Source: Pelomonas sp. Root1444 (GTDB lineage Bacteria > Pseudomonadota > Gammaproteobacteria > Burkholderiales > Burkholderiaceae_C). Taken from it: a stretch of 64,000 nt of DNA. The notes under the pieces are model-generated. The model was given only the letters and a program-made list of their open reading frames with translations. It did no database searches and was not told where the DNA came from. Positions within the stretch are counted from its first letter, which is position 1, and each line of letters begins with the position of its first letter. Positions 35,317 through 43,799 of this stretch are shown here, piece after piece. The DNA lies in assembly GCF_001426885.1 (NCBI RefSeq), contig NZ_LMFP01000010.1, positions 8,949 through 72,948 of the forward strand, read 5' to 3'. A program made the position numbers and the translations under genes.

Positions 35317-36750
35317 TCAGATCGCCCGGCTCTTGACGACGGCGTAGCGCGCCAGCGTGCGTTCCCGCGCCACGGCATGGTCGACGATGGGGTGCGGATA
35401 GTCGCGGCCCTGCATCTGCAGTGGCGCGCTTGGCCACGGCGCGTGGATCTCGGCGCGCGACAGGTCGGCCAGTTCCGGGCAATAGCGGCGGATGAAGTGA
35501 CCCTGCGGATCGAACTTCTCGCTCTGGCTGGTGGGGTTGAAGATGCGGAAATACGGCTGCGCATCGCAGCCGCTGCTGCTGGCCCACTGCCAGCCGCCGT
35601 TGTTCGACGCCAGGTCGTAGTCCAGCAACTGCCGTGCAAAGTAGGCCTCGCCACGCCGCCAGTCCAGGCCGAGATCCTTGGTCAGGAAGCTGGCTGTCAC
35701 CATGCGCAGGCGGTTGTGCATGTAGCCGGTCTGGTTGAGCTGGCGCATCGCCGCGTCCACCAGCGGGTAGCCGGTGCGACCTTCGCACCAGGCGCTGAAG
35801 AGCTGCTCGGCCTGCGTGCCGGTTTCCCAATGAATCTGATCGTATTCGGGCCGGAAGGCCGCCGTCATCGCGTGGGGGTGGTGGTGCATGACCTGGTGAT
35901 AGAAATCGCGCCAGATCAGCTCCGACAGCCAGACCTCGGCACCATGGTCGCCTCCCTGCATGAGCTGGTGGGCGATGCGCGCGAGGCGCCGGATGGACAC
36001 GGTGCCGAAGCGCAGGTGCACGCTCAGGTAGCTCGGGCCCTTGAGCGCGGGGAAGTCGCGCCTCTGGTCGTAATCGGTGATGCGGTCGAGGAAGTCGTCC
36101 AGCAGTGCCGCGGCACCGCGGCTGCCCTGGCCGACGTGCGCGATCAGCCCGGCCGGCTGGAAGCCGATGTCCGCCAGTGCGGGCACGCCGGTGGCGATTT
36201 CGCTGCCGGCCAGCGCCGCTGCGTGGCGCTCGACGGGATAGCTGCTCAGATAGAACGCGTCGACCTTGCGCAGCCAGGCGTTCTTGTAGGGCGTGAACAC
36301 GCTGTAGGCCCCGCCCGCCGCGGTCATGACCTCGCGGCGCTCGAAGATGACATGGTCCTTGAAGGTGCGCAGGTCGGCGTTGAAGCTCGCCAGCCGCTCG
36401 GCCACCCGGGCATCCCGCGTCAGCGCCTGCGGCTCGTCGTCATGGTTGGCGAACACGGCCTGTACGCGCAGTTCGGCGGCCAGCCGGGGCAGCTCGTCCG
36501 CCGCGATGCCGTGGCGCACGATGAGCGCGCCGCCCAGCTGGCGCAGATCCTCGTCCAGCACCTGCAGCGCACCGAGGATGAACTCCACGCGCCGGTCCGC
36601 GCGGGGCAGGGCGTCGAGGATGTCGCGGTCGAGGATGAAGGCGCAGTACACCTGCTTCGCGGCCTTCAGCGCGTGATACAGCGCGGCGTTGTCATCCACG
36701 CGCAGGTCGCGGCGCAACCAGACGAGGGCGCGGTCTAAAGGCTGGGTCAT
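35317..36750 (-). CDS. phrB: deoxyribodipyrimidine photolyase
   Basis: Light-driven repair of cyclobutane pyrimidine dimers with FAD. The protein has 477 aa. The N-terminal alpha/beta antenna domain begins 'ALVWLRRDLRVDDNAALYHA' at about 8-27. The FAD domain has 'LSVHLRFGTVSIRRL' near 240-254, 'ELIWRDFYHQVMHHHP' near 281-296, 'TGYPLVDAAMRQLNQTGYMH' near 335-354, and the tryptophan-bearing 'DLASNNGGWQWASSSGCDAQ' near 390. The ATG at 36750 lies only 15 bases from the divergent algH start. Converges with the diguanylate cyclase gene. Confidence 0.96.
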   Translation of the reverse strand: MTQPLDRALVWLRRDLRVDDNAALYHALKAAKQVYCAFILDRDILDALPRADRRVEFILGALQVLDEDLRQLGGALIVRHGIAADELPRLAAELRVQAVFANHDDEPQALTRDARVAERLASFNADLRTFKDHVIFERREVMTAAGGAYSVFTPYKNAWLRKVDAFYLSSYPVERHAAALAGSEIATGVPALADIGFQPAGLIAHVGQGSRGAAALLDDFLDRITDYDQRRDFPALKGPSYLSVHLRFGTVSIRRLARIAHQLMQGGDHGAEVWLSELIWRDFYHQVMHHHPHAMTAAFRPEYDQIHWETGTQAEQLFSAWCEGRTGYPLVDAAMRQLNQTGYMHNRLRMVTASFLTKDLGLDWRRGEAYFARQLLDYDLASNNGGWQWASSSGCDAQPYFRIFNPTSQSEKFDPQGHFIRRYCPELADLSRAEIHAPWPSAPLQMQGRDYPHPIVDHAVARERTLARYAVVKSRAI

Positions 36751-36765
36751 GGTCCCAAGAATAAA

Positions 36766-37353
36766 ATGCCGCCCATGCCTGCCGACCGGATCGTCCTGAC
36801 CAACCAGTTCCTCATCGCCATGCCCGGCATGGCCGACGAGGCTTTCGCAGGCACGGTGGTCTACCTCTGCGAGCACAACGACAACGGCGCACTGGGCCTC
36901 GTCATCAACAAGCCCATCTCGCTGACGCTGGGCAACCTGTTCGAGAAGGTCGAGCTCAGCCCACCGGCCGAGCCGCTGGCCGACAGCCCCGTCTTCTACG
37001 GCGGCCCGGTGCAGACCGACCGTGGCTTCGTGCTGCACGAGCCGCTGGACGAGCAGGGCGGCCACTACAACGCGACGCTGGCCGTGCCCGGTGGCCTGGA
37101 GATGACCACCAGCCGCGACGTGTTGGAGGCGCTGTCCAACGGCGCCGGCCCGCGCAAGATCCTGGTGACGCTGGGCTACAGCGGCTGGGCAGCCGGCCAG
37201 CTGGAAGAGGAGATCGGCCGCAACGGCTGGCTGACCGTCGATGCGGCGCCCGAGATCATCTTCGACACGCCGGTCGAGCTGCGCTACGAGAAGGCCCTGG
37301 GCCTGCTGGGCATCGACCCGCGCATGCTCAGCTCGGACGCGGGGCACGCGTGA
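36766..37353 (+). CDS. YqgE/AlgH family protein
   Basis: Conserved proteobacterial protein (UPF0301), 195 aa from the first ATG, or 192 aa if it starts at the ATG at 36775, which fits the family N-terminus better ('LTNQFLIAMPGMADEAFAGT'). Signature parts: 'VVYLCEHNDNGALGLVINKP' at about 28-47, 'VFYGGPVQTDRGFVLH', and 'GYSGWAAGQLEEEIGRNGWL'. The molecular function is not established. It overlaps the ruvX start, the usual yqgE-yqgF pairing. TAAAAT at 36763-36768 overlaps the first ATG; if it is the -10, the message would be nearly leaderless and begin at 36775. Confidence 0.92.
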   Translation: MPPMPADRIVLTNQFLIAMPGMADEAFAGTVVYLCEHNDNGALGLVINKPISLTLGNLFEKVELSPPAEPLADSPVFYGGPVQTDRGFVLHEPLDEQGGHYNATLAVPGGLEMTTSRDVLEALSNGAGPRKILVTLGYSGWAAGQLEEEIGRNGWLTVDAAPEIIFDTPVELRYEKALGLLGIDPRMLSSDAGHA

Positions 37354-37748
37354 TGGTGGCCCTGGCGCCATCGCAGCTCCAATCTTTTCTTGCGTTTGAT
37401 TTCGGCACCCGTCGCATCGGCGTGGCGTCGGGCACGCGCCTGCTCGGCGTCGCGGAGCCGCGCGGCACCGTCAAGAGCGGCGACTTCGCGGCCATCGCCG
37501 CACTCGTCAAGACCTGGCAGCCCGACGCCCTGGTCGTCGGCGTGCCGCGCCACCCCGACGGCGCGCCGCACGAGATGACGGCCAAGGCACAGAACTTCGG
37601 CCGGCGCCTGTCCGGGCGCCACCACCTGCCGGTCTTCGAGGTGGACGAGCGCTACACCAGCGTCGAGGCCGAGGCCGAAGGGGCCCACGACGTGGACGCC
37701 GCCGCCGCCGCTTTGATCCTTGAACAATTCTTCAGAGAACATCCATGA
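37353..37748 (+). CDS. ruvX: Holliday-junction-resolvase-fold protein RuvX/YqgF
   Basis: RNase H-like nuclease family (YqgF), 131 aa, implicated in 16S rRNA 5' maturation or resolution; which applies here is not shown. 'LAFDFGTRRIGVASG' holds the first catalytic Asp, 'LVVGVPRHPDG' the central motif, and 'VDERYTSVEAEAE' the second acidic motif; the last acidic patch is in 'AHDVDAAAAALILE'. ATG at 37353 (TGATG overlap with yqgE); an upstream in-frame GTG is less likely. Its stop overlaps the pyrR ATG. Confidence 0.93.
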   Translation: MVALAPSQLQSFLAFDFGTRRIGVASGTRLLGVAEPRGTVKSGDFAAIAALVKTWQPDALVVGVPRHPDGAPHEMTAKAQNFGRRLSGRHHLPVFEVDERYTSVEAEAEGAHDVDAAAAALILEQFFREHP

Positions 37749-38230
37749 GCGACCTCAAGCTGGATGCCGAGGCCCTGTACCTCGTGCTCAAGAAAGGCGT
37801 GCAGCGGCTGCTGACGCCCGACACCGCCCTCGTCGGCATCTGGAGCGGCGGCGCCTGGCTGGCCGAGCGGCTGGCGGCCGACCTCGGCGTCGCCTCCGGG
37901 GTCATCTCCAGCGCGCTGCACCGCGACGACTTCGGCTCGCGCGGCCTTGCCAAGGCCGACCACACGACGCTGCCCTTCGACGTCAATGGCCGCGACATCC
38001 TGCTGATCGACGACGTGCTCTACACCGGCCGCACGACGCGCGCGGTCATCAACGAGCTGTTCGACTTCGGCCGCCCGGCCAGCGTGCAGCTCGCGGTGCT
38101 GGTGGACCGCGGCGGGCGGCAGCTGCCCATCGAGGCGGCGTTCTCGGCCGCGCGCGTGGCGCTTGGCAGCGACCAACACCTGCGTCTGGCCCGCAGTGAA
38201 GATGGCCGCTTCAGCTTCGAGGTGAAGTAA
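37745..38230 (+). CDS. pyrR: pyr operon regulator / uracil phosphoribosyltransferase PyrR
   Basis: 161 aa. PRTase fold with the PRPP loop '[20 protein letters not shown]' at about 82-101 and PyrR-like '[14 protein letters not shown]' and '[11 protein letters not shown]'. PyrR binds pyr mRNA in Bacillus and has UPRT activity. In betaproteobacteria its regulatory role is less clear, and I see no obvious PyrR anti-antiterminator stem in the short spacer. ATGA overlap with ruvX; pyrB follows after 79 bases containing an intergenic repeat. Confidence 0.92.
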   Translation: MSDLKLDAEALYLVLKKGVQRLLTPDTALVGIWSGGAWLAERLAADLGVASGVISSALHRDDFGSRGLAKADHTTLPFDVNGRDILLIDDVLYTGRTTRAVINELFDFGRPASVQLAVLVDRGGRQLPIEAAFSAARVALGSDQHLRLARSEDGRFSFEVK

Positions 38231-38242
38231 TGGCCCCCACGT

Positions 38243-38302
38243 CCACTTCGTTCACTGCCCCCCGAGGGGGCGTCGGCCTCCCTTGGGGCGGCCCTGCAGG
38301 AG
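38243..38302 (+). repeat. GC-rich intergenic repeat (pyrR-pyrB)
   Basis: Contains CCCCCCGAGGGGGCG and GCCTCCCTTGGGGCGG, each self-complementary enough to form a hairpin. A degenerate relative lies in the rfbA-rfbC spacer (1890-1948, opposite strand), and a different GC-rich hairpin element follows pyrB. Confidence 0.6.
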
Positions 38303-38309
38303 TCCGGTG

Positions 38310-39272
38310 ATGCTGAGCAAGCGCAACCCCCAGCTGAACAAGCACGGCGAGCTGATCCACCTGCTGTCCATCGAAGGCCTGCCGCGCGCGGTCATCGAGC
38401 AGATCCTGGACACCGCCGGCAGCTTCCTGTCCGTCAACGACCGCGAGGTCAAGAAGGTGCCGCTGCTGCGCGGCAAATCGGTGTTCAACCTGTTCTTCGA
38501 GAACAGCACGCGCACCCGCACGACCTTCGAGATCGCCGCCAAGCGCCTGTCCGCCGACGTCATCAACCTCGACATCGCACGCAGCTCCACCGCCAAGGGC
38601 GAGACGCTGCTGGATACGGTCGCCAACCTCAGCGCCATGCATGCCGACATGTTCGTCGTGCGCCACAGCGAGAGCGGCGCGCCGCACCTGATCGCCCAGC
38701 ACTGCGCGCCGCACGTGCACGTCGTCAACGCCGGCGACGGCCGCCACGCGCATCCGACGCAGGGCCTGCTGGACATGTACACGATCCGGCACTTCAAGCA
38801 GGACTTCCGCAACCTGACGGTGGCCATCGTCGGCGACATCGTGCACTCGCGCGTGGCCCGCTCCGACATCCACGCGCTGAACATCCTGGGCGTGCCGGAG
38901 ATCCGCGCCGTCGGCCCCAAGACGCTGGTGCCGGGCGACCTGCGAGACATGGGCGTGCGCGTCTGCCACGACATGGCCGAGGGCGTGAAGGACGCCGACG
39001 TCGTCATCATGCTGCGCCTGCAGAACGAGCGCATGAACGGCGGCATGCTGCCCAGCAGCGGCGAGTTCTTCAAGCACTTCGGCCTGACGCCGGACAAGCT
39101 GGCGCTGGCCAAGCCCGACGCCATCGTCATGCACCCGGGCCCGATCAACCGCGGCGTGGAGATCGCGTCCGAGGTGGCGGACGGCAAGAGCAGCGTCATC
39201 CTGCCCCAAGTGACATTCGGCATCGCTGTCCGAATGGCGGTCATGGCCATCCTCGCCGGGAACGAAGCATGA
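38310..39272 (+). CDS. pyrB: aspartate carbamoyltransferase catalytic subunit
   Basis: Carbamoyl phosphate plus aspartate to carbamoyl-aspartate, second step of UMP synthesis. The protein has 320 aa. '[18 protein letters not shown]' is the carbamoyl-phosphate loop at about 53-70, '[12 protein letters not shown]' is at about 141-152, and '[12 protein letters not shown]' near 265. The ATG at 38310 replaces an upstream in-frame start inside the repeat. It is followed by a PyrC-like protein, the arrangement of Pseudomonas-type class A ATCase, where PyrB needs the non-catalytic dihydroorotase homologue for assembly. Confidence 0.96.
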   Translation: MLSKRNPQLNKHGELIHLLSIEGLPRAVIEQILDTAGSFLSVNDREVKKVPLLRGKSVFNLFFENSTRTRTTFEIAAKRLSADVINLDIARSSTAKGETLLDTVANLSAMHADMFVVRHSESGAPHLIAQHCAPHVHVVNAGDGRHAHPTQGLLDMYTIRHFKQDFRNLTVAIVGDIVHSRVARSDIHALNILGVPEIRAVGPKTLVPGDLRDMGVRVCHDMAEGVKDADVVIMLRLQNERMNGGMLPSSGEFFKHFGLTPDKLALAKPDAIVMHPGPINRGVEIASEVADGKSSVILPQVTFGIAVRMAVMAILAGNEA

Positions 39273-39282
39273 GGGCAGCCCA

Positions 39283-39345
39283 CCCCCGCGGCGCTTCGCG
39301 CCACCCCCTCAAGGAGGCACTCCCGGCCGCCCGGCAAAGCCGGAT
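39283..39345 (+). repeat. GC-rich hairpins in the pyrB-pyrC' spacer
   Basis: GGCGC-TTC-GCGCC at 39290-39302, CCCCCTCAAGGAGG at about 39304-39317, and CCGGC-AAA-GCCGG at 39331-39343. It resembles the family of Burkholderiales intergenic elements. No T run follows, so readthrough into the next gene is expected. Confidence 0.5.
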
Positions 39346-39414
39346 CGGCGGGAGTCACTGGATGGACGGCGACGCTGCGCGCGCCTTGAACGGTTCTGCA
39401 CGGGAGTGCTGCAA

Positions 39415-40725
39415 GTGAAGATCCTCATCAAGAATGGCCGCCTTGTTGATCCGGCATCCAACCTCGACCGCATCGGTGATGTCGCCATCGCCAACGGCCG
39501 CATCGTCCATCTGGGCGACGTCGGCGACTTCAACGCCGAGCGTACGGTGGACGCCACCGGCCTCGTCGTCGCGCCCGGCCTCGTGGACCTGTGCGCCCGT
39601 CTGCGCGAGCCCGGCCATGAGCATGAAGGCCTGTTGGAAAGCGAACTTGCCGCGGCCGCGGCCGGCGGCGTGACCAGCCTGGTCTGCCCGCCCGACACCG
39701 ACCCCGTGCTGGACGAGCCGGGCTTGGTCGAGATGCTGAAGTTCCGCGCCCGCAAGCTGAGCCGCTGCCGGCTGTTCCCGCTCGGCGCGCTGACGCGCCA
39801 GTTGAGCGGCGCCGCGCTGACCGAGATGGCCGAGCTGACCGAGGCCGGCTGCATCGGCTTCTCGCAGGCCGAGGTGCCGGTCAAGGACACCGTCGTGCTG
39901 AGCCGCGCGCTGCAATACGCCGCCACCTACGGCTACACGGTCTGGCTGCGCCCGCAGGACGCCTGGCTGGGCGGCGGCGTGGCCGCCAGTGGCGCGGTGG
40001 CGACGCGGCTGGGCCTGTCCGGCGTGCCGGTCAGCGCCGAGACCATCGCGCTGCACACCATCTTCGAGCTGGTGCGCGCCACCGGCGCCCGCGTGCACCT
40101 GTGCCGCCTGTCCAGCGCGGCCGGTGTCGAACTTGTGCGCGCGGCCAAGAAGGAAGGCCTGCCCATCACGGCCGACGTGTCCATCAATTCGCTGCACCTC
40201 AGCGACGTGGACATCGGCTACTTCGACTCCGCGATGCGCCTGACGCCACCGCTGCGCCAGGGCCGTGACCGCGACGCGCTGCGCGCCGGCCTGGCCGACG
40301 GCACGCTCGACGCGCTGGTGTCCGACCACATGCCCGTGACGACCGACGAGAAGGCCGTGCCCTTCGCCGAGGCCACGCCGGGCGCGACCGGCCTTGAGCT
40401 GTTGCTGAGCCTGGCCATGCGCTGGGCGCGGGACTCCGGCCTGCCGCTGCAGCGGGCGCTTGCCGTCGTCACCGCCGAACCGGTGCGCGTGCTCGGCAGC
40501 GCTTTAGGCTCGCTGTCCGCCAGCGCGGGCCGCCTCGTCGAAGGCGGCGTGGCCGACGTCTGCGTGTTCGACGCGGGCGCCAGTTGGGCCGTCACGCCCG
40601 AGCGCCTGGCCAGCCAGGGCAAGCACACGCCTTTCGCATTCGCGTCCAGCGGCTTCGAGCTGCCAGCACGGGTGCGCTGCACGCTGGTGGCCGGCCACAT
40701 CGCCTACGAAGCCCCGGCCGAATGA
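39415..40725 (+). CDS. dihydroorotase-like protein PyrC' (metal-site histidines missing)
   Basis: Amidohydrolase fold of the dihydroorotase family, 436 aa. Catalytic members have D-x-H-x-H-x-R-E-P; here the segment reads 'GLVDLCARLREPGHEHEG', so both metal-binding histidines are Cys and Arg. 'VCPPDTDPVLDEP', 'ADVSINSLHLSDVDI' and 'LVSDHMPVTTDEKAVPF' follow the family order. I infer a structural partner for PyrB rather than a hydrolase, like PyrC' of Pseudomonas. GTG at 39415 has GGGAG 8 bases upstream; another in-frame GTG at 39406 is possible. A true dihydroorotase should be elsewhere. The stop overlaps the next ATG. Confidence 0.87.
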   Translation: MKILIKNGRLVDPASNLDRIGDVAIANGRIVHLGDVGDFNAERTVDATGLVVAPGLVDLCARLREPGHEHEGLLESELAAAAAGGVTSLVCPPDTDPVLDEPGLVEMLKFRARKLSRCRLFPLGALTRQLSGAALTEMAELTEAGCIGFSQAEVPVKDTVVLSRALQYAATYGYTVWLRPQDAWLGGGVAASGAVATRLGLSGVPVSAETIALHTIFELVRATGARVHLCRLSSAAGVELVRAAKKEGLPITADVSINSLHLSDVDIGYFDSAMRLTPPLRQGRDRDALRAGLADGTLDALVSDHMPVTTDEKAVPFAEATPGATGLELLLSLAMRWARDSGLPLQRALAVVTAEPVRVLGSALGSLSASAGRLVEGGVADVCVFDAGASWAVTPERLASQGKHTPFAFASSGFELPARVRCTLVAGHIAYEAPAE

Positions 40726-41441
40726 GGGCGGTGTGGCGCCTGGCGCGCCTGGTGCCGCATGTGCTGCACGGCCTGTGGATCGTCAAGCGCCGCTTCGAGC
40801 TGCTGACGGCCGTCGAGCGGCACCAGCTCATTCAGTGGTGGTCGCTCAAGACGCTGCGCCTGCTCGGCATCGCGCTGAAGTGCGACGGTCAGGCGCTGCC
40901 CGCGGGTCATCTCGTCGTCGCCAACCACGTCTCCTGGCTGGACATCGCGGCCGTGCATGCGGTGCTGCCGCAGGCGCGCTTCGTCTCCAAGGCCGACGTG
41001 AAGCACTGGCCGCTGGTGGGCGCGCTGGTGGACGGCGCGGGCACGCTCTTCATCGAGCGCGCCAGCAAACGCGACGCATTGCGCGTCGTGCACCAGGCGG
41101 CCGCAGCCCTGCAGGCGGGCGACTGCGTGGCCGTCTTCCCGGAGGGCACGACCGGCGCCGGCCCGGAGTTGCTGCCCTTCCACGCCAACCTGCTGCAAGC
41201 GGCGGTGGCCACCGAGGCACCGGTGCTGCCGGTGGTGCTGCGCTGGCACGAGCCCGGCGAACGCTTCAGCACGTCCGCCCGTTTCATTGGCGACATGACG
41301 CTGGCGCAGAGCCTGTGGCGCATCGCCTCGGCGCGCGGCCTGGGCATAGACGTGCAGATCCTGCCGAGCGTGGCGGCGGCGGGCCAGGACCGCCGCGCGC
41401 TGGGCGAGGCGCTGCGCAGCGCGATCAGCGCGCGGCTGTAA
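40722..41441 (+). CDS. 1-acyl-glycerol-3-phosphate acyltransferase (PlsC/LPLAT family)
   Basis: Membrane-associated acyltransferase, 239 aa. Motif I 'NHVSWLDIAAVH' (H-x4-D) is at about 67-78, motif II-like 'GTLFIERASKRDAL' near 107-120, and motif III 'VFPEGTTGAG' near 139-148. A hydrophobic N-terminus ('LARLVPHVLHGLWI') suggests membrane contact. It could make phosphatidic acid or modify ornithine lipids; the acceptor is not determinable. ATGA overlap with the dihydroorotase-like gene; this coupling with pyr genes recurs in Burkholderiales. It overlaps the convergent isomerase gene by 17 bases at the 3' end. Confidence 0.88.
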   Translation: MRAVWRLARLVPHVLHGLWIVKRRFELLTAVERHQLIQWWSLKTLRLLGIALKCDGQALPAGHLVVANHVSWLDIAAVHAVLPQARFVSKADVKHWPLVGALVDGAGTLFIERASKRDALRVVHQAAAALQAGDCVAVFPEGTTGAGPELLPFHANLLQAAVATEAPVLPVVLRWHEPGERFSTSARFIGDMTLAQSLWRIASARGLGIDVQILPSVAAAGQDRRALGEALRSAISARL

Positions 41442-42183
41442 GCCAGGCCAGGCCGGCGGCCGTGGCGCCCCGCGGCCGGTATTCCAGGCCGATGGCACCG
41501 GGCCAGGCGCGCGCCTGCAGCAGCGCGAACTCGGCGGCGTACTCGCCGGCTTCCGGTTCGCCCCGGCCGGCCACGCCCGCCACCTGCACATGGCCGAGCC
41601 GGCCCAGATCGAGCGCGCGCGTCAGGTGGCTCAGCGATTCGCCCTCGGCGATGCGGCAGTGGTAGAGGTCGAGCTGCAGCTGCACGCGCGGGGAATCGAG
41701 CGCCGCCAGCAGCGCCAGCGCCTGCGCCTGGCGGTGCAGGAAGTAGCCCGGCATGTCGCGCCGGTTGATGGGCTCGACGACCAGCGGCAGCGCCGACTGT
41801 TCCGCGGCCCAGGCCAGGTTGGCCAGCCAGGTGGCGCGCGTCGCCTCGCCGTCCTCGGCCATGCCCGACAGCAGGTGCACGCGCGCGGCGCCCAGGCGTG
41901 CGGCCAGGTCCAGGCCGCGCAGCGTCGCGTCGCGGAACTCGGCCTCCCGGCCGGGCAGGGCCGCAAAGCCGCGTTCGCCGGCCGCCCAGTCGCCAGCCGG
42001 CGCGTTGATCAGCACGACGCGCATGCCGCTCAATCGCGCCGTCAGTGCGTCGGCGTCATGCAGGTGCGGCTGCTGCAACTCGACGGCCGAGAAGCCGTCG
42101 GCGCGCGCGGCGTCGATGCGGTCGAGGTAGGCGTGCTCCGGATAGAGCCAGTCGAGGTTGGGTGCGAAGCGCTGTGCGGTCAC
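41425..42183 (-). CDS. hydroxypyruvate isomerase-family protein
   Basis: TIM-barrel xylose-isomerase-like protein, 252 aa. Family features: 'FAPNLDWLYPEHAYLDRIDA' at about 6-25, 'GFSAVELQQPH' near 30, metal-ligand Glu in 'LVVEPINRRDMPGYFL', 'LQLDLYHCRIAEG', 'HVQVAGVAGRGEPEAGE', and a final Glu in 'IGLEYRPRGAT'. This matches Hyi/YgbM-type enzymes; the actual sugar is uncertain. GTG start at 42183 with GGAGGCGGG just upstream. The start overlaps the DUF4254 stop by 4 bases. Confidence 0.85.
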   Translation of the reverse strand: MTAQRFAPNLDWLYPEHAYLDRIDAARADGFSAVELQQPHLHDADALTARLSGMRVVLINAPAGDWAAGERGFAALPGREAEFRDATLRGLDLAARLGAARVHLLSGMAEDGEATRATWLANLAWAAEQSALPLVVEPINRRDMPGYFLHRQAQALALLAALDSPRVQLQLDLYHCRIAEGESLSHLTRALDLGRLGHVQVAGVAGRGEPEAGEYAAEFALLQARAWPGAIGLEYRPRGATAAGLAWLTAAR

Positions 42184-42803
42184 CCCGCCTCCGCCACCAG
42201 CGCCGGGTTCAGCCGCGGGTCGTTGTACATCTTGAACTGGCGGTAGACCTTGAAATAGGCGCGGCCGGCGCGTGCGTCGGCGAGCAGCTCGTCATAGCAG
42301 GCGCCCAGGTCCGCGCGCTGCTGCACCAGGCGTTGCAGGCGTTCGCCGCACATCCGGCGGTGGGCATCATCGACATCCGTGCGCCGCGACTGTTCGCGCA
42401 TCGCGGCGATCTTCAGGCCGAGGATGGAGATGCGGTCCAGCATGGAGCCCGCGGTCTCGCTGTTCAGGCGTGCGCCGGGCGCGGCGGTGGCGCGGGGCAG
42501 GGCGCTCGCCAGCGTCGCCGGGTCGACCAGGCCGAGGGCGCTCAGCAGGACTTCGTCGATGCGTTCGATGGCGTCGTTGCGCGCCTGGTTGTGGCGGTCG
42601 ATGGCGCGCTTGTTGGCCACGATCTCGGCGTTCGGCGCCTGGGTGCGGCGGGCCAGGTCTTCGTGCGCCCACAGGCTGCGGTTGTGGAAGTGGTTGGCGG
42701 CGATCCAGCCGCGCAGGTCGTTCGCATCGCCGGCCACGGGCGGCGCGCCCAGCGCCGCGTCGTGGGCGGCGATCACATCGGCCGAGGAGGGCAGGTCGGT
42801 CAT
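42180..42803 (-). CDS. DUF4254 domain protein
   Basis: Uncharacterised alpha-helical protein, 207 aa. 'VIAAHDAALG' and 'NHFHNRSLWAHEDLARR' near the N-terminus, 'VANKRAIDRHNQARNDAIER' in the middle and 'DPRLNPALV' at the end match the DUF4254 family. The family is often next to glycosyltransferase-9 genes, as here (divergent, 45 bases). The ATG at 42803 begins the homology; a longer open frame upstream lies antisense to the GT9 gene. A role with LPS or surface sugar is context inference only. Confidence 0.82.
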   Translation of the reverse strand: MTDLPSSADVIAAHDAALGAPPVAGDANDLRGWIAANHFHNRSLWAHEDLARRTQAPNAEIVANKRAIDRHNQARNDAIERIDEVLLSALGLVDPATLASALPRATAAPGARLNSETAGSMLDRISILGLKIAAMREQSRRTDVDDAHRRMCGERLQRLVQQRADLGACYDELLADARAGRAYFKVYRQFKMYNDPRLNPALVAEAG

Positions 42804-42848
42804 GAGGCTGCGCTGGCAGAATCCCGCGCCACTTTGTAAAGACCGCTG

Positions 42849-43799
42849 ATGATAGAAGCCAGACCCCTGATCGTGCGCCTGCGCAACTTCGTCGGCGACA
42901 CGGTGCTGAGCCTGCCGGCGCTGCGCCTGCTGGCGCAGCACGGCTACCGGCTGGAGCTGGTCGGCAAGGGCTGGGCGCGCGGGCTGCTGGAGGCCGAGGG
43001 GTGGCCGGTGCATGTGCGGCCGGGCGGGCTGCGTGAGCGCGTCGCGCAGCTGCGCGAGCTGCGGCGGCGCTTCAAGGCCGGCGAGCCGGGTTTCGACCGG
43101 CGCGCCAACATGCTGCTCTTCCCCTATGCCTTCTCGGCCGCGCTGGACGCGCGGCTGGCCGGGCTGCAGGCCGAGGGCCACGCGGGCGACGGCCGCACCT
43201 GGCTGATGCGGCGCGGCCACCTGCGCCGCGACGGGCGGCACACGTTGGTGGAGTACTGGGAGCTGGCGTGCGACTTCCTGGGCGTCCAGGCCGAGCCGCC
43301 GGCCGACATCCACATGAAGGTAAGTGACGCGCAGCACGAGCAGGCGCGGGCACTGCTCGCGGCGCATGGCGTGGCGCCTGGGCGCTTCGTGCTGATCTGC
43401 CCGTTCGCGAACGGCAAGGTGGAGTTTCTGGACCGCAGCTGGCCGGCCTTCCCCGACTTCGCGCGCCGCCTGCATGCCGCCGGCCGGCAGGTCGTCATCG
43501 TGCCGGGGCCTGCCGAAGTGGAGGGGGCGAAGCAGCTCTACCCCGACGCGATACGCCTGGACGGCGTGCAGCTGGGTGTTTACAACGCGCTGCTGCAGGG
43601 CGCTGGCGTCGTCGTCGCCAACGACACCGGACCGGCGCACATGGCCGCTGGCGTGGGGGCCAGGCTGCTGAGCGTGCTCGGCCCCACCGACCCCGCGCGC
43701 TGGGCGCCGTGGGGCACGACGGTGACCGTCATGCGGCGCTGGCCCGGGTGGCCCAGCGTCGACGAGGTGCGGTCAGCCGTGGATCAGGCCTTGCCCTGA
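42849..43799 (+). CDS. glycosyltransferase family 9 (heptosyltransferase-like)
   Basis: GT-B glycosyltransferase, 316 aa, of the ADP-heptose:LPS heptosyltransferase family. The N-terminus '[20 protein letters not shown]' matches the family start (R-x-x-x-x-G-D). The C-terminal half has '[20 protein letters not shown]', '[15 protein letters not shown]', and the donor-site signature '[20 protein letters not shown]' followed by '[12 protein letters not shown]'. Which LPS heptose it adds cannot be told. Its 3' end overlaps convergent gpmA by 16 bases. Confidence 0.88.
   Translation: MIEARPLIVRLRNFVGDTVLSLPALRLLAQHGYRLELVGKGWARGLLEAEGWPVHVRPGGLRERVAQLRELRRRFKAGEPGFDRRANMLLFPYAFSAALDARLAGLQAEGHAGDGRTWLMRRGHLRRDGRHTLVEYWELACDFLGVQAEPPADIHMKVSDAQHEQARALLAAHGVAPGRFVLICPFANGKVEFLDRSWPAFPDFARRLHAAGRQVVIVPGPAEVEGAKQLYPDAIRLDGVQLGVYNALLQGAGVVVANDTGPAHMAAGVGARLLSVLGPTDPARWAPWGTTVTVMRRWPGWPSVDEVRSAVDQALP

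Noticed and set aside
35317-37371. Extension of the photolyase frame to 684 codons.
   Set aside because: The upstream part is antisense to algH; photolyase homology starts at 36750.
37749-38309. PyrR-binding attenuator ahead of pyrB.
   Set aside because: The spacer hairpins belong to a repeat family also seen in the rfb operon, and no PyrR loop consensus or terminator T run was found.
42804-43640. Extension of the DUF4254 frame to 486 codons.
   Set aside because: It runs antisense through the GT9 gene; the family N-terminus fits the ATG at 42803.
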